DNA of 64,000 bases from Gammaproteobacteria bacterium (GTDB taxonomy: Bacteria > Pseudomonadota > Gammaproteobacteria > Pseudomonadales > Cellvibrionaceae). The notes beneath the pieces are model-generated. The model saw only the letters and a list, made by a program, of their open reading frames with translations, ran no database searches and was not told where the DNA came from. Position numbers and translations under genes: made by a program. The stretch covers positions 1 to 64,000 of the forward strand of contig JAGKWO010000024.1 of the NCBI GenBank assembly GCA_021151835.1. Reading direction: 5' to 3'. Shown piece after piece: positions 58,084 through 64,000 of this stretch (its first letter is position 1; every line of letters starts with the position of its first letter).

Positions 58084-60492
58084 TTGAACGGCAAATTCCT
58101 ATCAAATCACAATAAACTTTATTTCCTATCTTTAGCTTTTTTATCTTCCCATGCTGCTCTAGGGTCAACCCTAGAAGAAATCTACGTAACAGCAAATAAA
58201 AGGGTTGAGACTAAAAGCGATATACATGCGTCAATTGCCGTATTGGACAGCGACATGATGGCAAAGGCGGGTATCGATAGAATTGATGAAATAGTGAATT
58301 ATGCTGACAATTTACATTTCACTGAGTCAGGGATGTCTACTCAATTGAGAATGCGAGGAATAGGCTCTGGAAACTCTCAGGGGTTTGAGCAATCAGTGGC
58401 ACAGTATGTCGATGGTGTATCTTACGGCAGAGCGCAATTATTAAGAGCACCTATCTTTGATCTTGAAAGCATAGAGATTCTTAGAGGACCTCAAAATTCA
58501 ATCTTCGGTAAAGATAGTATCGCTGGCGGTGTTGCAATAAATACATCAAAGCCAACATCTGAATTTGGAGGATATTTCTCACTATCGGGAACTCCAGAGT
58601 TTAATAGATTTGGGCAAACTTTTGTAATTAATGGAGCCGTTACGGATTCTTTCAGTGCACGTCTGGCTTTGTTTGGCACTGAAGATGATGGATTTTATGT
58701 GAATACTGAGAGGGATAATTCGGGAGCTGGAAAAAAAGAAAAATTTGCCAGATTGAGGACTAATTGGAAAATTTCTGAAAATTTTCAGTTAGATTCAAAA
58801 TTTGAATCTGGAAGTTTTAACACGTCAGGAAGACCGTATGAAATAACACAAGATATCGCCAGCCCGATAACTCTTGACCTAATAGCTAGGCAACCTGGGA
58901 ATGAAACATTAAAAGGAATACCATCAACCTTCAATAATATAATGACTGTTTTGGTTGGCCAGCCTTCATTCGAATCCAAATCAAATTGGGAGCGCCAAAC
59001 AAATTCTGAAGAAAAAAGTAAAAATCATCTTAACAACATAACTGTGGCTGGTATTTATGAATTTCAGGAAAAAGACTGGACATTAAGATATTCGCAGATC
59101 AGTTATGGATATGATGAACTGTGTGACTGCGATTACACTCCATCGAATATATTTAATCTGGGACTTAAAGAGGATTATATTCAAAGATCAATTGATACAT
59201 ATATTAAAGATGAATCTAGCGATTTGAAATGGATCGTAGGGTTATACCTTCAGGAATCTGAATTAGATTTCAGTGATAGATTTTTCGTACCAAAAGACAG
59301 TGTGTTAAAACCATTAGGAAACCCTCTTCCAGGAAGCGGGGTCAAGAGAGAATTTCATCAGTCAGGACTAGCAACCGCAATCTACGGTGAGTTTAGTATA
59401 AGTGTGTTTAAAAATACTGATCTTACTCTCGGGGGCAGGCTCACGGAAGATCAAAAGGATGGCGAGAGGGTATTGAATATTATTGATGAAGAAAATAACC
59501 CTATAACAAGTTTGTCAGTTGCGTGTGCCTATCTTTTTGGCGTTAAGGCGGATACGCAACAGTCTAAGGGCATACCATATGACTGCGGTAGCCCGGTTCC
59601 GAATATAGATAAGGGGTTTTCGCCTGGTCACACACTTGATGAATCGAGATCAGAAACAAGTTTTGCGCCTTTTATTACATTGGCACATGATTTTAACGAT
59701 GACACAAGTTTATACGTATCTGCGAAACGTGGATCAAAATCTGGTGGATTTGATCCACGCTCAAACTCAGTTAGCAGCTTTGAGTTTCAAGGTGAGAAAG
59801 CAAATACATTTGAAGTTGGATTGAGATCAATTTCCGAGTCTGAAAAATTTGAAAACGGAATTACATTTTATCTAACTCGATATAACAATCTACAAATAAG
59901 TCAATATGATGGAGCGCTTGGATTTAATGTAGGTAACGCAAATAAAACGCACTCAAATGGCTTTGAATTTGATGGAAGGGTTTTATTTGAAAATGGAATT
60001 AAAATTAATTACAGCGCTGGACTCGTAGATATTTATTATAAGGACTTTAAGAATGGCAATTGTTACCAAGGACAGATACCTGATGGCAGCGACATCAATA
60101 ATGATGGGACTCCAGATTTATGTGATTACACCGGGTCTAGGCCTGCTTTTACCCCGAAAGCAACGGGAGGGGTTGGTGTAGGTTACGATACAGTTGCGCT
60201 GAACGGAGTTTTGAAATTACAGTTAAATAGTCAGTTCGTAGCAGGGCATAACGTTCACGAAAATCTTGATCCGAATGGGAAGCAAGACGCGTATACATTA
60301 ATTGGTGTTTCATTGGGATATGAAAAAGATAGTTATCAATTGCAAGTCAATGGGGACAATCTGACAAACGAATACGTAAAAACATATCAGTCAAATGTCC
60401 CATTGTCTGGTTCTCAATTTCAAACCAACACTTTGTATACTTTTGCTAAACCGCCAAGATCAATCTCTGTATCACTTAAATATAACTATTAA
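58084..60492 (+). CDS. TonB-dependent outer-membrane receptor
   Basis: The start is TTG preceded by GAGG. The 802-aa protein has a signal peptide (ending LSSHAALG), TonB-box-like EEIYVTANKR, a plug domain (DSDMMAKAGIDRIDEIVNYADNLHFTESGMSTQLRMRGIGSGNSQGFEQSVAQYVDGVSYGRAQLLRAPIFDLESIEILRGPQNSIFGKDSIAGGVAINTSKP) and a beta-barrel ending FAKPPRSISVSLKYNY. Receptors like this import siderophores or other substrates; none is indicated here. It lacks an adjacent sigma/anti-sigma pair. No TonB is encoded nearby, so it must rely on chromosomal TonB. Confidence 0.93.
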   Translation: MNGKFLSNHNKLYFLSLAFLSSHAALGSTLEEIYVTANKRVETKSDIHASIAVLDSDMMAKAGIDRIDEIVNYADNLHFTESGMSTQLRMRGIGSGNSQGFEQSVAQYVDGVSYGRAQLLRAPIFDLESIEILRGPQNSIFGKDSIAGGVAINTSKPTSEFGGYFSLSGTPEFNRFGQTFVINGAVTDSFSARLALFGTEDDGFYVNTERDNSGAGKKEKFARLRTNWKISENFQLDSKFESGSFNTSGRPYEITQDIASPITLDLIARQPGNETLKGIPSTFNNIMTVLVGQPSFESKSNWERQTNSEEKSKNHLNNITVAGIYEFQEKDWTLRYSQISYGYDELCDCDYTPSNIFNLGLKEDYIQRSIDTYIKDESSDLKWIVGLYLQESELDFSDRFFVPKDSVLKPLGNPLPGSGVKREFHQSGLATAIYGEFSISVFKNTDLTLGGRLTEDQKDGERVLNIIDEENNPITSLSVACAYLFGVKADTQQSKGIPYDCGSPVPNIDKGFSPGHTLDESRSETSFAPFITLAHDFNDDTSLYVSAKRGSKSGGFDPRSNSVSSFEFQGEKANTFEVGLRSISESEKFENGITFYLTRYNNLQISQYDGALGFNVGNANKTHSNGFEFDGRVLFENGIKINYSAGLVDIYYKDFKNGNCYQGQIPDGSDINNDGTPDLCDYTGSRPAFTPKATGGVGVGYDTVALNGVLKLQLNSQFVAGHNVHENLDPNGKQDAYTLIGVSLGYEKDSYQLQVNGDNLTNEYVKTYQSNVPLSGSQFQTNTLYTFAKPPRSISVSLKYNY

Positions 60493-60510
60493 GATCGCCT
60501 GAAGAAATCA

Positions 60511-60530
60511 CTGGGGCAGGTTTGCCCCAG
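60511..60530. terminator. Bidirectional hairpin between TonB receptor and thioesterase
   Basis: CTGGGGCA and TGCCCCAG form an 8-bp stem with a 4-nt loop between the convergent genes. No strong T-run is present. Confidence 0.6.
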
Positions 60531-60533
60531 TTG

Positions 60534-60959
60534 CTATTCTTCATTTGGAGAAAGTAATGGTAGAACAAGTTCTTCTAAGTCAGGGGATAATTTTGGTTTT
60601 CCTTCTGCGTTGATTGGTGTGCCCAGGATCTTGGCAGAAACTATCAATTCATTATCTGGCAATCGGTAAATGGATTGTTGAAATTCGAATCTGATCCTAG
60701 AAATTCTTCTGAGGATAGTTTTCACAACAAACCTATCTCCACTAATGAGCGATCTCTTGAACTCGATTTCGGCGCGACCTACAACAAGACCAATCTTTTT
60801 GCGAGCCAATTCAGCAAAATCAATACCACCATCTTTTAATAAACAGTGGCGGGCGTGCTCTAAATAATTGTAATAGACGGCATTATTAACCCCATCTGCC
60901 ATATCGCATTCATGATCTCTAACTTCCATTTCCTTTTCAAAAACTCGTAATTCATTCAT
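60534..60959 (-). CDS. Hotdog-fold acyl-CoA thioesterase
   Basis: The 141-aa product belongs to the 4HBT/YbgC-like thioesterases: RVFEKEMEVRDHECDMADGVNNAVYYNYLEHARHCLLKDGG contains the VNN..YY.YLE.AR signature, with an Asp in the expected catalytic position. The substrate is unknown. The ATG lies 10 bp from the end of the kinase gene, so the kinase and thioesterase may be one transcript. Confidence 0.85.
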   Translation of the reverse strand: MNELRVFEKEMEVRDHECDMADGVNNAVYYNYLEHARHCLLKDGGIDFAELARKKIGLVVGRAEIEFKRSLISGDRFVVKTILRRISRIRFEFQQSIYRLPDNELIVSAKILGTPINAEGKPKLSPDLEELVLPLLSPNEE

Positions 60960-60969
60960 AAATGTTTCC

Positions 60970-62919
60970 TTAATAATTGACGGGTAGTGTTGCGGTTAAA
61001 GTTGTTCCTAAATTTGGTGAACTTTCAATTCTTAGATTTCCTCCAATCTCTGCAAGTCGCTCCCTCATAGAAATAAGGCCGATTCCCTTGGCATTGTTTA
61101 CATCAAATCCGATTCCGAAATCTTTAACTTTAAGTTCATAATTTCCAACTATATTATTTAGTGAAACCACAACTGTGTTTGTACCAGAATATTTGACTAT
61201 ATTAGTCATTGCTTCTTGGAGGATTCGGTAAATTGTAATTTTTTGCTTATTGTCTAGCGACGTTAAATTTGAATCGCAGGTAAATTCAATATTAAAATGA
61301 TTTCTTCTGTAATTTTCTAAAAGCTCTTCAATTGCAGATTTTAAACCAAGTGTGTCGATAATCTCAGGTCGCAATCTTCTTAATAAATTTCTATTTTTAT
61401 TATATACATCCATCAAGGCCTGTGAGATCTTGCTAGCATTCTGAACTATAGCCGTTGTATCAATTTGGTTTGGTTTTGCAGCTTCCTTCGCAATTGAGTC
61501 CGCATATAAACCTGCTGCACGTATTGTTTGTCCAAAATCATCATGCAATTCTCTTGCAATAGATTTCCGTTCGTCTTCTAAAAGATTAGTCATAGCCGCA
61601 CTAAGCAATCTTGTTTCTTCATGCGATTTGCTAGCAATCTGATGCGCTATCGTTAACTCGCGGGTTCTTTCTTCAACTTGATTCTCAAGCGTGTTCTTGA
61701 AAGTTTCAAGCTCTCGATATGCCCTGGAGAATCTCATCGAGTGAAGGACGAATTGTATAAAAACAAACGTAAGAACACCAAATGGGAAAATAGGTTGGCC
61801 AAAACCGTATATGGTGTCGTTTTCAAACAAAACATCATGAACACCGGTCAGCAATGCAATTATGAAGCCTGCGGAGAATAAAACAGATCCTTCTCTATGA
61901 TTTTTCATGGCAGTGAAGCCCATTTTTATCATATGAAATAAGGTTATGACAAAATAAATTTTGAATGGTGTTAATGTCTGTCCCATTAGCTTAAGAGAGC
62001 CAAATACTGTAATTGACATGAGAGTGACCCATGCAAACCAGGACAGGCGAGTCATAAATTTGTTTGACTCTTCAGGAAATACCGATGAAATAAATATGTG
62101 CAAAAATGGAAGTGCGGTGAAGGCAAGTGCAATTTCGCACCTTAATACTAAGCTCTCTGTGGCAAATGGAAATAAAAGATAGAAAATTTTGTAGGTAAAG
62201 AAAACTCTTATTCCAACTGCAACTGCAAGTATGGAAAAAAACAGGGAGGTTAGGTTGGATCTCCGTTTTAACCACAAACCGAAATGATATATACCCATGA
62301 ATAGTAGTGCGCCCGCAGTAAATGCAGCGGCTAACACCTTTTCGAGTTTCCCTTTGTGTGCTTCGAGTGAATATGCAAGTTCAGGTGGTTGATCCATGCC
62401 TCCACGGTAATAGGAATTATTTGAAACATGTATTAATACATCAATTGCCTCTTTTTCAAGAGGAACGTCGAAGCTGAAAATGTTGGTTGTATTGCTTTGA
62501 CCGGGAAGCTCAACTGGATAATTGTCTAGTGACCCCATATGTGCCACATATTTATTGTCTATATAAACTGCGAAATCAGTTTTTATTCTTCTAATTGTAA
62601 GTGCCAGGTGGGTTGAACTTCTTTTGGGGAGTTTAATCTTTATATGATAGGTCCCGTACCCAAACTCACTATGCCCGGCCTTCTTAGAAGGGATTTCTGT
62701 CCATGGAAAGTTATTTTTAACTAGGTGACCTGGTGGTAAATTGTGTGCATCGAAGTGATATTGATTCCAATAGAAGGTCCAGGGGGTGGTTAAAATTATC
62801 GATTGTTCCTTGTCGAGATCAATCTTTGACAAATCCGCGAACTTTTCTTCTGGCTGACCTAATGCAAGTGCGGTTAGTGAAGAAAGCGTAAGGAATATTA
62901 TTATTTTAAATATTTTCAT
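60970..62919 (-). CDS. 7TMR-DISM sensor histidine kinase (HisKA_3)
   Basis: The start at 62919 is preferred as it opens directly on a signal peptide (MKIFKIIIFLTLSSLTALALG); an ATG at 62955 overlaps the regulator gene. The 649-aa protein has a periplasmic carbohydrate-binding-like DISM domain (~30-190), seven membrane segments (~200-400), a coiled coil, and a NarL-type kinase: RKSIARELHDDFGQTI (phosphoacceptor His) and an HATPase with a DFGIGFD G-box. It probably senses an extracellular ligand and phosphorylates the adjacent LuxR-type regulator. Confidence 0.93.
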   Translation of the reverse strand: MKIFKIIIFLTLSSLTALALGQPEEKFADLSKIDLDKEQSIILTTPWTFYWNQYHFDAHNLPPGHLVKNNFPWTEIPSKKAGHSEFGYGTYHIKIKLPKRSSTHLALTIRRIKTDFAVYIDNKYVAHMGSLDNYPVELPGQSNTTNIFSFDVPLEKEAIDVLIHVSNNSYYRGGMDQPPELAYSLEAHKGKLEKVLAAAFTAGALLFMGIYHFGLWLKRRSNLTSLFFSILAVAVGIRVFFTYKIFYLLFPFATESLVLRCEIALAFTALPFLHIFISSVFPEESNKFMTRLSWFAWVTLMSITVFGSLKLMGQTLTPFKIYFVITLFHMIKMGFTAMKNHREGSVLFSAGFIIALLTGVHDVLFENDTIYGFGQPIFPFGVLTFVFIQFVLHSMRFSRAYRELETFKNTLENQVEERTRELTIAHQIASKSHEETRLLSAAMTNLLEDERKSIARELHDDFGQTIRAAGLYADSIAKEAAKPNQIDTTAIVQNASKISQALMDVYNKNRNLLRRLRPEIIDTLGLKSAIEELLENYRRNHFNIEFTCDSNLTSLDNKQKITIYRILQEAMTNIVKYSGTNTVVVSLNNIVGNYELKVKDFGIGFDVNNAKGIGLISMRERLAEIGGNLRIESSPNLGTTLTATLPVNY

Positions 62920-62938
62920 GAAATTGTAGATCCGCTCA

Positions 62939-63607
62939 TCATTCTGGCATATCACGGAGGCGCACCAAGCCAGCCTTGGAAGCGATAATGGTCATTTCGG
63001 TAACAGTATTTATATTCAATTTTTCTTTTATTGCGCTTTTATAATTTGTAATTGTTTTTCGTGAAACATCGAGTGTTGCCGCAGCTTTTTCGTCTGATAG
63101 GCCCTTAGCTAGAAGTAGAAACACTTCATGTTCTTTAGGATTTAACTTTGTAAGTAGTTCTTTAATATTGCTTGCATCATCTGGATCTTTGTCATATTCA
63201 CTTTTAGCAAGCCTGATTGCATTTTCTGCAGTGAAATAGAGTTCCCCTTTGGCTACTACACGAATAGCCTCTATGAGTTCCTCGCTACTAGTAGATTTGG
63301 AAAGAAATGCTTTGGCACCTCTTTTGTAAGATTCTTTTATGGTTTCACCCTGATCGAATTGACTCAATAAAATAACTTTGGCAGATGGATGTATTGCAAT
63401 AAGTTGCTCAAGAACGTCGAAGCCATTCAGTTCATGCCCAAATTTAATATCTGACAGCAGTAGGTCAGGCTTTATATTTGTAAACTCATCAATTATTTGG
63501 TCGGCAGAAGGAATGTATTTGATCACATTGATTTCTGTGTCTTTTAAGGCTTGCTTAACTCCGTCAGCAAAAAAAGCATGATCATCCGCAATTAAAATAT
63601 TAATCAA
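62939..63607 (-). CDS. NarL/LuxR-type response regulator
   Basis: The 222-aa product has a receiver (Asp8, Asp9, phosphoacceptor Asp53, Lys in AFLSKST) and a C-terminal LuxR HTH (LNPKEHEVFLLLAKGLSDEKAAATLDVSRKTITNYKSAIKEKLNINTVTEMTIIASKAGLV). It is first in the operon with the kinase. It may control the convergent TonB-receptor side or distant genes; targets are unknown. Confidence 0.95.
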   Translation of the reverse strand: MINILIADDHAFFADGVKQALKDTEINVIKYIPSADQIIDEFTNIKPDLLLSDIKFGHELNGFDVLEQLIAIHPSAKVILLSQFDQGETIKESYKRGAKAFLSKSTSSEELIEAIRVVAKGELYFTAENAIRLAKSEYDKDPDDASNIKELLTKLNPKEHEVFLLLAKGLSDEKAAATLDVSRKTITNYKSAIKEKLNINTVTEMTIIASKAGLVRLRDMPE

Positions 63608-64000
63608 AACTCACCTCTGAGTACGAAATTTGCCCTGGTTGTCAGTTTGTATATAAGAAGCGAAATGGAAAACCTGTAAGTTTTGGTGGCTCTTTAATGG
63701 GCGGCAATTCTCTCATATAACTCACAATGACTGATAATTGAAAATTACCATTTCTGCGACATTCTTACGTTATAAAAAGAAGCCCATTTTTAAGGATTTC
63801 CCCCTGATTTTGTGATGCCCCTCGCAATTTGCGCTTATAACCGACCATACAAACCTTCTCAAAATGAGCACTATTTTAGTACACGAAGGTTAATAATCCT
63901 CATAGAGCAGGGTAAATTTTATCTATAATTATGTTTTTTGTCACAAAAGTTATAATTATTGCTATTGCTAGACACCTACCTTATAAATAAAATGCGCACC
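63608..64000. other. Right-hand intergenic region
   Basis: No gene, RNA or clear repeat is seen in these ~390 bp beyond AT-rich stretches. It should carry the promoter of the response-regulator operon. Confidence 0.35.

Overview
The window looks like 64 kb of a large conjugative plasmid, or a closely related integrative element, from a gammaproteobacterium. Three things point to this: (1) a complete type G (PFGI-1/ICEHin1056-like) conjugation apparatus; (2) an iteron-type replication initiator beside an iteron/DnaA-box origin and a divergent type Ia parAB pair; (3) an SXT/R391-style homologous-recombination block (single-strand-binding protein, RecT, YqaJ exonuclease) joined to a CobS/DUF3150/VWA module. 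No integrase, transposase, rRNA, tRNA or CRISPR array was seen. The exact genus cannot be read from the sequence. The TonB receptor type and the 7TMR-DISM kinase suggest a marine or soil group such as Cellvibrionales or Alteromonadales (inference). Layout: 0-11 kb, almost all on the minus strand, is a maintenance/recombination block. It runs from SSB through a RecT annealase, YqaJ exonuclease, MoxR/CobS-type ATPase, DUF3150 protein, VWA/CobT-like protein and RadC to a partial primase with a degraded zinc ribbon. Its spacers carry strong hairpins, several of them mutually exclusive. At 11-13.6 kb a GHKL-ATPase gene and a small gene share an almost identical 106-bp upstream leader. 13.7-26 kb is variable cargo: a four-gene operon with a spermidine-synthase-like membrane protein and what appears to be a split Cas4-like nuclease, an orphan receiver, a lipoprotein, HipBA, a DUF4942 methyltransferase, a large ParB-like protein, and a series of small plus-strand genes with a shared promoter-like element and a possible structured RNA. 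26-45.6 kb is the conjugation machinery on the minus strand, in two transcription units that meet at a terminator near 39.25 kb: PilL-like protein, transglycosylase, TraD, then pilin/membrane subunits, VirB8/9/10-like core, VirB4 ATPase, the TraU-like cluster and TraG. 46-49.3 kb holds ICE-type accessory genes (TIGR03761, DUF2857, ParB-like) controlled from an operator-rich region. 49.5-55.5 kb holds another ParB-like regulator, parB, parA, rep and oriV. 55.5-57.3 kb encodes the MobH relaxase. 57.5-63.6 kb carries a putative regulator, a TonB-dependent receptor, a thioesterase and a two-component system. How it may work together: Rep with the iterons, together with ParA/ParB, would maintain the element. 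The MobH relaxase, TraD and the type G channel would move it. The SSB/RecT/exonuclease set would repair or recombine it. Four separate ParB-related proteins and several distinct operator palindromes suggest layered control. The most interesting unexplained parts are the 13.9-16.4 kb operon, the duplicated leader controlling the GHKL ATPase, and the overlapping RNA hairpins of the left-hand operon.
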